A stretch of 64,000 bases of DNA from Bdellovibrionales bacterium (lineage in GTDB: Bacteria; Bdellovibrionota; Bdellovibrionia; Bdellovibrionales; UBA1609), in NCBI GenBank assembly GCA_016716765.1, contig JADJVA010000009.1, positions 62,001 through 126,000 on the forward strand, given 5' to 3'. The notes below the pieces were generated by a model. It saw only the letters and a program-made list of their open reading frames with translations, did not search any database and was not told where the DNA came from. This document shows positions 17,353 through 26,607 of the stretch, piece after piece. How positions within the stretch are numbered: position 1 is the stretch's first letter; each line of letters begins with the position of its first letter. A program made the translations under genes and the position numbers.

Positions 17353-18650
17353 CCTCCAATTTTCAATCAACTTTGATTCTCAGACAAGAGTACTTTGGGG
17401 GAATTCTTTTTAATACCAAAGACGCAACCTATATGGAATTGGATCATGAAGCTTTTGATATGCTACAAAAGTATCTAACCCAAACTCCGATGCAAATGAT
17501 CAAAGATATATTGGCCCTGAAAACTGAAGGAATGAAATTGTTTCGAGAGCTACTGGTAAGACATCTTCCGAGAGGTCACCAGAAAATTAAGCTCATAAGG
17601 AATGCGAAGTCTGATTTTTTGTCCGCACCCACACTTGTCGATCTCCAGGTCACTAATCAATGTTTTATGGATTGCCCGCATTGCTATGCTTCGTCGCATC
17701 CAGCGGGCCTTCATGCCGATTTCGAATCGCTGAAGTCCATCATCAGTGATTGTTCTCGTATGGGTGTTTTCCAAATAGCGATAGGAGGCGGTGAACCTCT
17801 ATTGCACCCTAGAATTTCAGAAATCCTCTATCTTATTCGGGAAAATGGAATAGTACCAAATCTTACTACCACTGGGCACAATTTAACATTGGAGAACCTC
17901 AAGGCCATAAAGGAAACTTGTGGAGCTGTCGCACTTAGTTTAGAGGGCCAAGGAAGGAATTTTTCAATTCATAGAAAAACTGGATGGGATTTCTTTCTTA
18001 AATCACTGAATAAATTGAATCATGCGAAGATTCCGGTCGTTTTTCAGGTTACTCTGAGTAAAGAAAATTTGGATAATTTGCCTGACATAGTGAATTTTGC
18101 TTTAGAGGAAAGAGATCTCTACGGCGTCATTTTTTTGGCCTACAAACCTGTGGGACGCGGAAAATTCTACAATCACTCTTTAAGTTCGGTCGATTCTGTT
18201 ATGCTTCATGCTCAGCTGAAAGATACTTTTCTGAGACTCTCTAAACACACACGTGTTGGTTACGATTGCTGCTTAACTCCTGGGATTGTGGGAATCGAAG
18301 AGGATTTTGGCATGGTGGAATTTGAACAACTGGAGGGATGTTCGGCCACGCGCAGTAGCCTTGGTCTAACAAACGATTTTGATGTTTTGCCATGCACATT
18401 TTTGCCTGAACTCAAGTTTGGAAATTTGAAAACGCAATCCTTGTCGGAGGTTTGGTTTAACTCAAGAACGGTTCGATTTCGAAATCGGCTCATCGGTCAA
18501 GCCGACAAGAAACCAGTTTGCAGAGGATGTGACAGCAAGGCTTCATGTCTTGGTGGCTGTCCGATTTGGGATTTGGTCAATTGCAAAAACAATTACCTCG
18601 ACCATAAGCCACCAGCTGCGGAAAGTAACTTGGAGCTAATTGAATCCTAA
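17349..18650 (+). CDS. Radical SAM/SPASM peptide maturase with N-terminal PqqD-like domain
   Basis: 433 residues. Residues 8-75 (FGGILFNTKDATYMELDHEA) look like a PqqD-type peptide-recognition domain. Radical SAM motif CFMDCPHC with C105, C109 and C112 binds the SAM-cleaving 4Fe-4S cluster; GGGEPLLHP follows. The C-terminal SPASM region carries C391, C394, C400 and C404 (VCRGCDSKASCLGGC) plus upstream Cys (DCCL, GCSATR, LPCTF) for auxiliary clusters. Such enzymes modify small peptides (crosslinks, epimerisation and others). GTG start overlaps the small peptide's stop. The co-encoded iron importer could supply iron for these clusters. Substrate assignment is inference. Confidence 0.85.
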   Translation: MTSNFQSTLILRQEYFGGILFNTKDATYMELDHEAFDMLQKYLTQTPMQMIKDILALKTEGMKLFRELLVRHLPRGHQKIKLIRNAKSDFLSAPTLVDLQVTNQCFMDCPHCYASSHPAGLHADFESLKSIISDCSRMGVFQIAIGGGEPLLHPRISEILYLIRENGIVPNLTTTGHNLTLENLKAIKETCGAVALSLEGQGRNFSIHRKTGWDFFLKSLNKLNHAKIPVVFQVTLSKENLDNLPDIVNFALEERDLYGVIFLAYKPVGRGKFYNHSLSSVDSVMLHAQLKDTFLRLSKHTRVGYDCCLTPGIVGIEEDFGMVEFEQLEGCSATRSSLGLTNDFDVLPCTFLPELKFGNLKTQSLSEVWFNSRTVRFRNRLIGQADKKPVCRGCDSKASCLGGCPIWDLVNCKNNYLDHKPPAAESNLELIES

Positions 18651-18653
18651 GGC

Positions 18654-19841
18654 CTATTTCGTATTTTCGAGCCACTGATCCACTAGTTCCTTTTCTAACC
18701 ATTCGGCTCGGTAAATTTGAATAGCCTGGTCAGTCTTGGAAACTCCAACTGGAACCTGCCACTTCCACACGACATCCCCCCATGAATCCACTTCTATGAT
18801 TGCACTTCTGTTGCAACCGTAGGAGATGAGAGTGTTCCCATTTTTTAATCTCTGAACAGAACCGTAGTGTTTGCAAGACATTTTTCCAATTGGATTTTCC
18901 GTAAAATTCCAAACGACATCTCCGGTGAGAGGGTTAATTTCAATGACATGAGAAAGTATTAGACGATCTGGTATCTGATCGGCATTAACAAAAAGGAGAA
19001 TATTGTTGTTTTCAAGCCAACGGGCCGAATGAACTCCATGGCCACTTCTTACACGGTAGACCTTGACGGGCATTCGGGTTAACCGATCTACAATTAAAAC
19101 CAATCCACTCATCGCATCCGACAGAAGAATATTCCCCTCTCTAAATTCAGTGTGGTTCTCCATGAGGGAATTCTTTGGTATAGATTCAATCTTATTAAAA
19201 TGAGTGAATCCGATTGATTCGTGATTTTTGTTTCCGTCTCCCTTTTTGTATTTATGTGGGCCATTTAATGGGTGATTGATCAGCCCAGCTATTTCGCGCA
19301 AGTAATCAATGTCTCTCCAACGAAAAGTTTCCTTTCCGTCTTTGTCTATTTCAACGGCGATATCAATTCGCTCATATTGTTTCCCCCTTTTTCTGGAATC
19401 TAAACTGAAATACAGGATTGATTGCTCGAGATACGACACTGACATATCGTGGGTCACAACTGAGGGGACCATCCACTCTTTTCGAAACGGGGTAAATTTG
19501 GAAATTCCGATTTCTTCGTGTGTTAAAAATGAAACGGCCTGACCGCCTTTTAGAAGATTGCAATATGAGCCAGGTATTTTGGCTACTGTTCTTCCGTCCA
19601 TTTTAATAAGAGAACATCCCATTTCAAAGGTAATCACCAAAATATATCCGTCGTCGTAGAAGATACTATTTTGTTTTAGCATCAATACACCCTTGGCTCT
19701 TAATTGTGCCAAGGTTCCATTGTCTGTCTCATAGTGATCAAAGGATTGCAGCGCGACAGCTGCAACAATGAAAAAAAGTCCCACAATAATTGTTTTTATT
19801 TTTGGCAAAGACGGTTTCTGAATTGAGAACATATGTATCAT
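18654..19841 (-). CDS. Arylsulfotransferase-like (ASST) periplasmic beta-propeller protein
   Basis: About 395 residues; an N-terminal signal or anchor helix (KTIIVGLFFIVAAVALQ) is followed by propeller-like repeats ending in RLKNGNTLISYGCNRSAIIE and WGDVVWKWQVP, which match the ASST family. Similar blocks occur as TGDVVWNFTEN and WLENNNILLFVNAD. Classical ASST moves sulfate between phenols through a histidine; His residues are present (GHGVHSARW, CKHYG) but I cannot assign the catalytic one. Start is ATG 19841 or 19832, just after the stop of the membrane protein gene behind it, so the two form an operon. The end is 3 bp from the convergent radical SAM gene. Confidence 0.65.
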   Translation of the reverse strand: MIHMFSIQKPSLPKIKTIIVGLFFIVAAVALQSFDHYETDNGTLAQLRAKGVLMLKQNSIFYDDGYILVITFEMGCSLIKMDGRTVAKIPGSYCNLLKGGQAVSFLTHEEIGISKFTPFRKEWMVPSVVTHDMSVSYLEQSILYFSLDSRKRGKQYERIDIAVEIDKDGKETFRWRDIDYLREIAGLINHPLNGPHKYKKGDGNKNHESIGFTHFNKIESIPKNSLMENHTEFREGNILLSDAMSGLVLIVDRLTRMPVKVYRVRSGHGVHSARWLENNNILLFVNADQIPDRLILSHVIEINPLTGDVVWNFTENPIGKMSCKHYGSVQRLKNGNTLISYGCNRSAIIEVDSWGDVVWKWQVPVGVSKTDQAIQIYRAEWLEKELVDQWLENTK

Positions 19842-19846
19842 TTGAG

Positions 19847-20839
19847 TTAAGAGGCGGACTGCCAATTTGGCAGAAATTGTTCTCGGCTGACCTTGCTTTT
19901 GAAAGTCCAAATAGCGAAATCGATATAGTAGTGAACCATCATAAAGCCAACCATCAAATCGATGGGGTGAAACTGCCGTTTTTCCATCAAGAGAAAGCAG
20001 GCGTAGGTTGCCAATCCACTCAGAGCTATCAGCGGGAGCATGAAACCACCAAATTTAATTGCCCATTTTCCAAATTCAAAAGGGCAACTAATTTTATTCA
20101 TTTTCATCATGAACACCAAACCAAGGTAAGCGATGCTATGATGAGCATTGAAGACGTAGAATTGGGAATATTTCGGAAGATCTGCGGCGAACGGCCATGG
20201 TATGGTAACGATTAGCGCCGTTGCAAAAAAAAGAAAGAATGGCAAAGAGCAGACACCCTTGCCAATCAGGTAAGCGAGATAAATGACAGAAGAAATTGCG
20301 ACAATCAGACTGAAAATACTGGAAATATTCTGGGCAACTGGAGAACCTCCCCAGGCATCAACCGCCACACGCGCAGCTATCAATAGACAAAAAATTAATT
20401 TCTCTACATATCGTTCTAGATTAAGAGGAGTGGTTTCGGACTGCTGTCGATAGATCTGAAGAATCATATAATTTTGCATGCTCAGGTGAATGTTAGCAAC
20501 GATCAAGGAGAACTTAAAAAGAGATACCCATTGCCAGCTATGCCTTCCCTCTATGAAAAATATCGGAATCGTAAATCCAAGAAAGAGAACGATGGGAAGA
20601 ATTAAGCGAAGAGCATAGTTCGTCATGGCAAGTCTGATCCGGTCCGCATGATCTTTTATCATGACAAATGTTGCCAAAAAATGAGGAAGTCGAACAAGGG
20701 GACCGTAAACAAAAGCTAAAAATGAGAGATCTCCAATGGTAGATCCAAATTGGCTAACAATGATGGCCGACGGAATCAGTATCCAAAAGCTAGAAAAGAA
20801 AATCAAATCAAACCTCGGTGCCAATATCCAAGATTTCAT
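19847..20839 (-). CDS. Polytopic membrane protein with four conserved histidine helices (paralog 1)
   Basis: 330 residues with about eight membrane segments, no named family. Histidine motifs at helix ends: LPHFLATFVMI, ANIHLSMQNYMILQIYR, NAHHSIAYLGLVF and VHYYIDFAIWTFK. The same four positions appear in the proteins at 40843-41931 and 42036-43292, so these are paralogs. Intramembrane His clusters of this sort bind iron or zinc in the Brp/Blh carotenoid dioxygenases and membrane hydroxylases; a metal site here is inference. It is co-directional with the ASST-like gene 5 bp downstream. Confidence 0.65.
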   Translation of the reverse strand: MKSWILAPRFDLIFFSSFWILIPSAIIVSQFGSTIGDLSFLAFVYGPLVRLPHFLATFVMIKDHADRIRLAMTNYALRLILPIVLFLGFTIPIFFIEGRHSWQWVSLFKFSLIVANIHLSMQNYMILQIYRQQSETTPLNLERYVEKLIFCLLIAARVAVDAWGGSPVAQNISSIFSLIVAISSVIYLAYLIGKGVCSLPFFLFFATALIVTIPWPFAADLPKYSQFYVFNAHHSIAYLGLVFMMKMNKISCPFEFGKWAIKFGGFMLPLIALSGLATYACFLLMEKRQFHPIDLMVGFMMVHYYIDFAIWTFKSKVSREQFLPNWQSAS

Positions 20840-21042
20840 CTCAAGATGACTCCATTTAGTGACAACTTTAATGTTGCCTTAAGAAGTGCAATTGTTGAAA
20901 GTAAAAAAATAATACATTGCATTATTTGGATTGAGTGATTTTGATCCTTTGCTTTTCATCGGAGTTGAATCCGCCTTTTGCCCTGAGATACAATTCATCG
21001 TGGGCTGTGTAGTTTAACTGTGTAGTGGGGTGGATGGTGGGA

Positions 21043-22251
21043 ATGAATCGTCGTCAAGCTTTGTATGCAATTACTGGCGGGCTGGCATTGAGCAGCTCAG
21101 TGGGGATTGGGATACGGTTGTTTCGACGCCAGTTTTCTCGGTCGGGTGAGGCCTCAGCCATTACACTGGGTAGCGACAGAGCGACGAAAGATACTTTTCT
21201 AACTGAGGCTTTTCTCGACTCTCATAGAATACAACAAGTTGAATTGCCAATGAAGGAGGGACATTCAGCCCTATGTTTGCCAGAGAGAAAACTGGTGTGC
21301 ATCGGTCACAAAAGTACCACCAGCCTGTTTATAGATAGTGATAATAAGGTGATAAAGAAAATTGAGGCTCCTAAGGGATATATGTATGGGGGCCATGGGC
21401 TTGTCTTTCTAAATCAAAAGCAAGTTTTACTCACTGCACATGCTGAGATTGCTGCTTCAGAAAAAGATGCTGGTTTAATACAAGTCTTTTCGCTGGATAA
21501 AATGGAACTCATTCAGCAGTTTTCCAGCCATGGCATCCATCCACATGAAATCAGATTATTGCCAGATGAAAAATCGTATGTAGTCACTCATTATGGCATG
21601 TTATCGGAGGAGAATAATCCGAACCCTCAACACTTCACTTTTGGCGTTTTGAATCCGAAACTCAGTGTTTTTTCAGTTGAAACAAATTTGCCAATTGTCC
21701 ATCATCCTGTGACTCCAAGCTATGCTATCTTTACCCACATGGACGTCGGACCTGATGGGTTGGTCTATGGTGTAAATAATCAATATTGGCACACGGATTT
21801 TTTCAAAAAAAACCGTCCGGAACATGAATTTGGCGATAATGATTTCAATCTAGATCCTCTTGAGGAAATAAAAGATCAAGTAGCTGTTCCACTTCCCTTG
21901 GTCGTTATTGATCCAGCAACGGGCAAGCAAAAGGACATATTCACATCATCAAAAACTCAGCGGAGATCTCAATCAGTAGCAACAAATTTTCTGATGAAAA
22001 AGGTAATTGCAACTTATCCTTATTCACATACGATTTTGATCGTTAATCAAGATTTTTCAGCCTCAACTGTCGATACTCGGTCTTTTGGAATCTCCGGAGT
22101 AAGGGGCGTCTGCGAAATTCCCTTTACAAGCAAGATCGTCATTACTGGAACAGAGGAAAATATCGCAGTGATTGATTTGAAATCCATGGAAAGAATCCAG
22201 TTTTTCCCTGCTAAATTGAATGCGTCCATTCATGTTTCAATTCGCACGTAA
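21043..22251 (+). CDS. DUF1513-family periplasmic propeller protein
   Basis: About 402 residues with a Tat-like leader (MNRRQALYAITGGLALSSS). The body matches the DUF1513 pattern: GHSALCLPERKL, GYMYGGHGLVF, SSHGIHPHEIRLL and THMDVGPDGLVYGV, with regularly placed histidines. DUF1513 genes are often near iron-uptake and peroxidase genes, which fits the importer 3 kb away, but the biochemical role of the family is not known. ATG at 21043 or 21034; a GGTGG tract precedes both. It is divergent from the four-His membrane protein gene. Confidence 0.75.
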   Translation: MNRRQALYAITGGLALSSSVGIGIRLFRRQFSRSGEASAITLGSDRATKDTFLTEAFLDSHRIQQVELPMKEGHSALCLPERKLVCIGHKSTTSLFIDSDNKVIKKIEAPKGYMYGGHGLVFLNQKQVLLTAHAEIAASEKDAGLIQVFSLDKMELIQQFSSHGIHPHEIRLLPDEKSYVVTHYGMLSEENNPNPQHFTFGVLNPKLSVFSVETNLPIVHHPVTPSYAIFTHMDVGPDGLVYGVNNQYWHTDFFKKNRPEHEFGDNDFNLDPLEEIKDQVAVPLPLVVIDPATGKQKDIFTSSKTQRRSQSVATNFLMKKVIATYPYSHTILIVNQDFSASTVDTRSFGISGVRGVCEIPFTSKIVITGTEENIAVIDLKSMERIQFFPAKLNASIHVSIRT

Positions 22252-22259
22252 TTGCGAAG

Positions 22260-22733
22260 TCACTTTTTTTCCCGTAGGCATCGATGAATGACGAGGTCCA
22301 TAGTTGAAAGAAATTGAGAACGACTTTCTTTTTCCATCGCTTTTGGTCCGGTATTTTTGTGACCAAGGTCTCTCAAATGTGAATTTAGACTTCTTATGGC
22401 CAACGCACTTCCAATGTTTTCTGAATCAAGTTCACGTCCTTTTGGCCCGACAACGCGGGCTCCACGTTGGATACATCTGTCAGCAAGCAGAAGATCAGAA
22501 GTGATCAAAATGTCACTTCTCTCGATATTTTCAGCAATCCAATCGTCGGCGGCATCAAATCCGCCTGACACCACTTTCATTTCAATAATGGGCTCAAAAG
22601 GAATATTGAGATATTGGTTGGCCACAAGGATCACCTTGATTTGGTGGCGTCGAGCAAGCTTGTAAATTTCTTCTTTTACAGCACAACCATCCGCATCGAC
22701 GTAGATAATCAAATCTGAACTCAATGGATCCAC
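22260..22733 (-). CDS. yaiI: YaiI/YqxD-family protein (UPF0178, DUF188)
   Basis: 157 residues, normal length. Family marks: IIYVDADGCAVKEEIYKLA, VVSGGFDAADDWIAENI, DILITSDLLLADRC, and a C-terminal FLSTMDLVIHRC. The fold is PIN-like with conserved aspartates, suggesting a nuclease, but function is unproven. Start is GTG at 22733. It converges on the DUF1513 gene with 8 bp between them. Confidence 0.88.
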   Translation of the reverse strand: MDPLSSDLIIYVDADGCAVKEEIYKLARRHQIKVILVANQYLNIPFEPIIEMKVVSGGFDAADDWIAENIERSDILITSDLLLADRCIQRGARVVGPKGRELDSENIGSALAIRSLNSHLRDLGHKNTGPKAMEKESRSQFLSTMDLVIHRCLREKK

Positions 22734-23054
22734 CCCTGGTACAAAGATAGAATCCAGTAATTTGATTTATATTCCATTGAATCCTCGGCATCGGATTATA
22801 AGCTAAATGAAAACGAAATGTACCGCAAATGCTCCTTCACTTCCAGCTCGAAATCAGACTTGGTTTGCCCAATCGATTTGCAGCTGTTCGTTCATACGTA
22901 TAAGTTAAGAAACCCTAGATTTCACAAGAAGCCATAGGAATATGGAAATTTTTATGAGCAAATACAGCTACTTAGTATGGAAGACAAAAGACCTTACTTC
23001 AGAGGATGAATTGATTGGCCGATAAGACTTTAGGCGAGTCAACATTCATGGGAT
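22734..23054. other. Intergenic stretch
   Basis: About 320 bases between divergent genes yaiI and the repeat lipoprotein. A 27-codon ORF (ATG at 22942, MEIFMSKYSYLVWK...) has a weak GGAAT ribosome site and is not convincing. Promoters for both flanking genes should lie here, but no clear -35/-10 pair was assigned. Confidence 0.3.
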
Positions 23055-25166
23055 ATGAGCACAATGAAACTTCGAACCTCTTTTTTCTCTAGGCAATCTG
23101 CCATAGCTTTAATTGCGTTGTGTGGGATATATTTCTTTTATGCAAACTGTGGATTTCGATCCAATCGTTTTCTAGGAACGGCTGACGACGACAGCAATTA
23201 TACCTATACAGGGGCCAGAACTATATTGGACAAACAAACAATTGTTATTCATCCGTTTGATCCAGGAGGGGGTGAAGACGAGCCTGAAGCCTTTGCTCGT
23301 GAGTTGGTTAAGACATTTGGTGATTCCTCAAACTGGACAGGGATGAATTTGGGTTTTTCTCTTCTTTTGAGTCCGATGCAGGAAAAGGATGAGGCAATGG
23401 TCCTGCGTATCGATAAAGCCTTTAAAGTGGCTCAGGAATTGAAGATTCGTCTTCTCATTCATATTAATCATGAGTGGCTCTTTGGCTTTTTTCCATCTTA
23501 TGATCCTCAGTATGGAAATCTAATGATTCAAACCATCACGGGCGTGAAAGCTCTCGGTTTTAATGATTATAAAAGAGTCGATAGCTCTTCTGAAATTGTG
23601 AAGCATGTTGAATGGAAGAGTTGGACAGAGCCATATTCCAATTATCACCTCTTTTGGGGATCTGAAAGTATTCAGCCACCAAAAATCAATTACAAGAGTC
23701 CCTACATTCGCACTCTTTTGACCCAAAAATCGATTGTGATAAAGGAGGCGATCGCGCAAGGATTGGCCAAATATATGTCCGAAGATAATTCATTGTTTTT
23801 GGGGCTTGACCTCGGGTGGGAAACATCGCTTGATGACAATGATAGCAACGACGGCTTAGGCCCAATCGGGTACAGGGCACTTATTGATTCCGGCTATGGC
23901 CCCGGTCAGCTCAATGACCAGGAAGTAAATGAATTCTTGGGAAAGACGGCAAAGGAGTACATTGATTTTGCTGCTTCTCTCTATGCATCACTATATATTC
24001 CAAAAGAAAAAATGTTTTCTCATTACTTGCTTCTTGATAGGGATAGACATTTTCCTGGATACCGATACGAGCGATGGATTCGAAATCCATCTCATCTGGC
24101 AAAAGAGCAATCCATGATGATTCCGGGATTTAGCATGTACTGTACCACTGTTGACTGCGCGGAAATAAAGAATGAACTTCAGTCTGATGCTCCAAGCGAT
24201 TGGGTGGTAACTGAGAGTGGTCCAAGTCTACTTCCAATTTTGATTAATGGATTTCCGGAATTGAACATTCGACCTCCTCGCTTCATGACACTTTATGCTT
24301 TTGGAGCGAACATAAAAAATGATAGAGAGATGATTAAAACTATTTCTGATTTGTTGCGAAGAGCCCCACCAAAACCACCAGAGGAGGCTCCTGGTCTCGC
24401 AATTGGGTATATCGATGGAGTTGGCGAAGGTCCTAACGGCACAGTCGGAGTAGGTGGTTGGGCCTGTGTTCCGAAGAATGCATTGAGTATAAAGATAAGA
24501 ATCTACGCAGGAGGAGCTGCAAATCAAGGAGGTACCTTGATTGCTGAAACGCTGGCAGATAGTGTGCGAGATGATGCTGGAGTGCAGTCTCTCTGTGAGA
24601 CGAATTTCACAAGATATGGTTTTGCTTATCTCATCAGTCCTCAAGATAGATTGATCCATGCAAATAAAAAAATCTATGTTCATGGTGTTTCGACGGACTT
24701 CGGTGGTAGGAATGAAGAACTCAAAAATTCAGGAAGGTTTTCGGTCATAGCACCTGTGGAACCACCGCCAACCATTCAACCATTAGTTCCTGGTCCGGCA
24801 ATCGGGTATATCGATGGAGTTGGCGAAGGTCCTAACGGCACAGTCGGAGTAGGTGGTTGGGCCTGTGTTCCGAAGAATGCATTGAGCATAAAGATAAGAA
24901 TCTACGCAGGAGGAGCTGCAAATCAAGGTGGTACCTTGATTGCTGAAACGCTTGCAGATCATGTGCGAGATGATGCTGGAGTAAAGTCTCTCTGCCAGAC
25001 GAATTTCACGAAATATGGTTTTGCTTATCTCATCAGCCCTCAAGACAGACTGATCCATGCCAATAAGAAAATCTATGTTCATGGTGTTTCGGCGGACTTC
25101 GGTGGTAGCAATGAACTGCTTGGACATTCTGGAGATTTTTCAGTGCCCCCGACCGTCATGCACTAG
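23055..25166 (+). CDS. Large lipoprotein: TIM-barrel-like domain plus two tandem C-terminal repeats
   Basis: 703 residues. An N-terminal signal with FYANCGF lipobox-like site is followed by a large domain (about 50-440) with the loops of a TIM-barrel glycosidase-like protein (LLIHINHEWLFGFFP, LFLGLDLGWETS, MTLYAFGANI). Two nearly identical repeats of about 110 residues (from about 445 and about 578) begin IGYIDGVGEGPNGTVGVGGW and end IYVHGVS.DFGG, each with a WAC motif and a partner Cys. Repeats of this type resemble secreted carbohydrate-binding or adhesion modules. Start alternatives: ATG 23055 or 23064. No operon partners. Confidence 0.65.
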   Translation: MSTMKLRTSFFSRQSAIALIALCGIYFFYANCGFRSNRFLGTADDDSNYTYTGARTILDKQTIVIHPFDPGGGEDEPEAFARELVKTFGDSSNWTGMNLGFSLLLSPMQEKDEAMVLRIDKAFKVAQELKIRLLIHINHEWLFGFFPSYDPQYGNLMIQTITGVKALGFNDYKRVDSSSEIVKHVEWKSWTEPYSNYHLFWGSESIQPPKINYKSPYIRTLLTQKSIVIKEAIAQGLAKYMSEDNSLFLGLDLGWETSLDDNDSNDGLGPIGYRALIDSGYGPGQLNDQEVNEFLGKTAKEYIDFAASLYASLYIPKEKMFSHYLLLDRDRHFPGYRYERWIRNPSHLAKEQSMMIPGFSMYCTTVDCAEIKNELQSDAPSDWVVTESGPSLLPILINGFPELNIRPPRFMTLYAFGANIKNDREMIKTISDLLRRAPPKPPEEAPGLAIGYIDGVGEGPNGTVGVGGWACVPKNALSIKIRIYAGGAANQGGTLIAETLADSVRDDAGVQSLCETNFTRYGFAYLISPQDRLIHANKKIYVHGVSTDFGGRNEELKNSGRFSVIAPVEPPPTIQPLVPGPAIGYIDGVGEGPNGTVGVGGWACVPKNALSIKIRIYAGGAANQGGTLIAETLADHVRDDAGVKSLCQTNFTKYGFAYLISPQDRLIHANKKIYVHGVSADFGGSNELLGHSGDFSVPPTVMH
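24387..24716 (+). repeat. Tandem coding repeat, copy 1
   Basis: A 330-bp unit at 95% or so visible identity to 24786-25115, offset exactly 399 bases (133 codons). Most differences are single bases. Recent duplication or homogenisation is indicated. Confidence 0.85.
24786..25115 (+). repeat. Tandem coding repeat, copy 2
   Basis: Second copy of the unit described at 24387-24716; the two are separated by a Pro/Val-rich linker (ending PPPTIQPLVPG). The unit encodes IGYIDG...GGWAC...IYVHGVS. Confidence 0.85.
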
Positions 25167-25198
25167 TTTTTCAGATTTTTAAAGTAATTTCTGAAAAA
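25167..25198. terminator. Inverted repeat between convergent genes
   Basis: TTTTTCAGA and TCTGAAAAA flank a 14-base loop, starting just after the lipoprotein stop and ending just before the tryptophanase gene end. The stem is AT-rich with no proper T-run, so terminator activity is uncertain. Confidence 0.4.
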
Positions 25199-25203
25199 GT
25201 CGA

Positions 25204-26601
25204 TTATCTGTTCACAATAGAAAAACGCGAGGTAAAATGCCTTAAAAATGGAGGTTCCCAGGTAATCTTCATCCCTCGAATTCCATTTTTGTTCTGAGCT
25301 AGTTCGGCCATGCCTTCAAGAATATAGTCAAAATGGCTCTGCGTGTAGACCCGGCGAGGAAATGCAAGTCGCACCAGTTCCATCGGTGCAGCTTGAAATT
25401 TCCCGTCCACCGTTTTGCCAAACATTACCGAACCGATTTCACAAGAGCGGATTCCTTCAGCTAAGAACATTTCACAAACTAAAGCTTGCCCCGGTAGTTG
25501 ATCCTGCGGAATATGTGATAGAAAACTCTTGGCATCGATATAGACAGCATGCCCCCCGGCTGGTTGCATGGTCGGAATTCCCAATTTATTTAATCCTTCA
25601 GCCATGTATCGTGATACAGCGATACGATAAGAAAGATAAGATTCATCGAGAACCTCTGTAAGACCGACAGCCAAAGCTTCCAGGTCCCTCGCAGCAAGAC
25701 CTCCGTAGGTTGGAAAACCCTCTGTAAGAATAAGCGAGGCACGCAGGGAGGCTAACCAATGATCATTCTTCAGTGCAATAAAACCGCCGATATTTGAAAG
25801 AGCATCCTTTTTCCCGCTCATCATGCAACCATCTGCCAGAGAAAAGGTTTCTTGAGCGATGTCTCTTACAGAACGAGATTCTTGCCCTCGTTCTCGCAAT
25901 TTTATCAGATAGCTATTCTCAGCGAATCGACAAGCGTCCAAAATAAATGGAATTCCATATTTCTTATAAATCTTTGAGGCTTCTCGAATATTCTCTAAAG
26001 AAACTGGTTGGCCCCCGCCCGAATTGTTCGTGATAGTCAACATACCACACGGAATTTGGGTCCGATGTTCAGAACAAAAGGAATCAAGCTTTTCTAAATC
26101 AATATTTCCTTTGAAGGGGTGCATTTTTGCAGGGTCTTTTCCCTCTTCAATGACCAAATCGACGGCTTCTGCACCAGATTGTTCGATGTTGGCACGAGTG
26201 GTATCAAAGTGATTATTAGACGGTATCTTCATTCCTGGTTTGAGAATGACTCCAAAAAGCAGGCGCTCGGCTGCCCGTCCCTGGTGAGTGGGGATAACAT
26301 ATTGATAACCGGTAATGTCACGGACTGCATGCTGGAATCGTTCAAAGCTGGTTGAACCTGCGTAGCTCTCATCAGCGACCATCATTGCGCCCCATTGAGC
26401 GGCACTCATGGCGCTCGTTCCGCTATCGGTCAGGAAATCGAAGGTCACATATTTTGCTGCAACTAAAAATAAATTGTATCCCGCTTCCTCAAGAATCTTC
26501 TTTCTGCTTGCACGAGAGTGAAACGGAAGGGGCTCTACCATTTTAATTTTGAATGGTTCTATTATGGTTCGTTGGCGTTTTGGTTGATTTTCAAGTTTCA
26601 T
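25204..26601 (-). CDS. tnaA: Tryptophanase-like beta-eliminating lyase (TnaA type)
   Basis: 465 residues, family length. It should cleave L-tryptophan to indole, pyruvate and ammonia with PLP. Fold-type I lyase motifs: LTDSGTSAMSAAQWGAMM, DESYAGS, PTHQGRAAE, FDTTRAN, and SGKKDALSNIGG with the PLP lysine. GIRSCEIGSVMFGK near 390 matches the TnaA version of the specificity loop (E. coli GVRAVEIGS) rather than the SMERG of tyrosine phenol-lyase. End: RHFTSRF. It is 6 bp after the paralog at 26608 and so in its operon. Substrate preference is inferred from few residues. Confidence 0.85.
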   Translation of the reverse strand: MKLENQPKRQRTIIEPFKIKMVEPLPFHSRASRKKILEEAGYNLFLVAAKYVTFDFLTDSGTSAMSAAQWGAMMVADESYAGSTSFERFQHAVRDITGYQYVIPTHQGRAAERLLFGVILKPGMKIPSNNHFDTTRANIEQSGAEAVDLVIEEGKDPAKMHPFKGNIDLEKLDSFCSEHRTQIPCGMLTITNNSGGGQPVSLENIREASKIYKKYGIPFILDACRFAENSYLIKLRERGQESRSVRDIAQETFSLADGCMMSGKKDALSNIGGFIALKNDHWLASLRASLILTEGFPTYGGLAARDLEALAVGLTEVLDESYLSYRIAVSRYMAEGLNKLGIPTMQPAGGHAVYIDAKSFLSHIPQDQLPGQALVCEMFLAEGIRSCEIGSVMFGKTVDGKFQAAPMELVRLAFPRRVYTQSHFDYILEGMAELAQNKNGIRGMKITWEPPFLRHFTSRFSIVNR

Positions 26602-26607
26602 TTCGGA

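Noticed and set aside
22942..23025. 27-codon ORF MEIFMSKYSYLVWK before the repeat lipoprotein
   Set aside because: Too short, weak ribosome site, no similarity recognised.
24228..24683. Long minus-strand ORFs opposite the tandem repeats
   Set aside because: They mirror the repeats in the antisense frame and arise from the plus-strand coding sequence.
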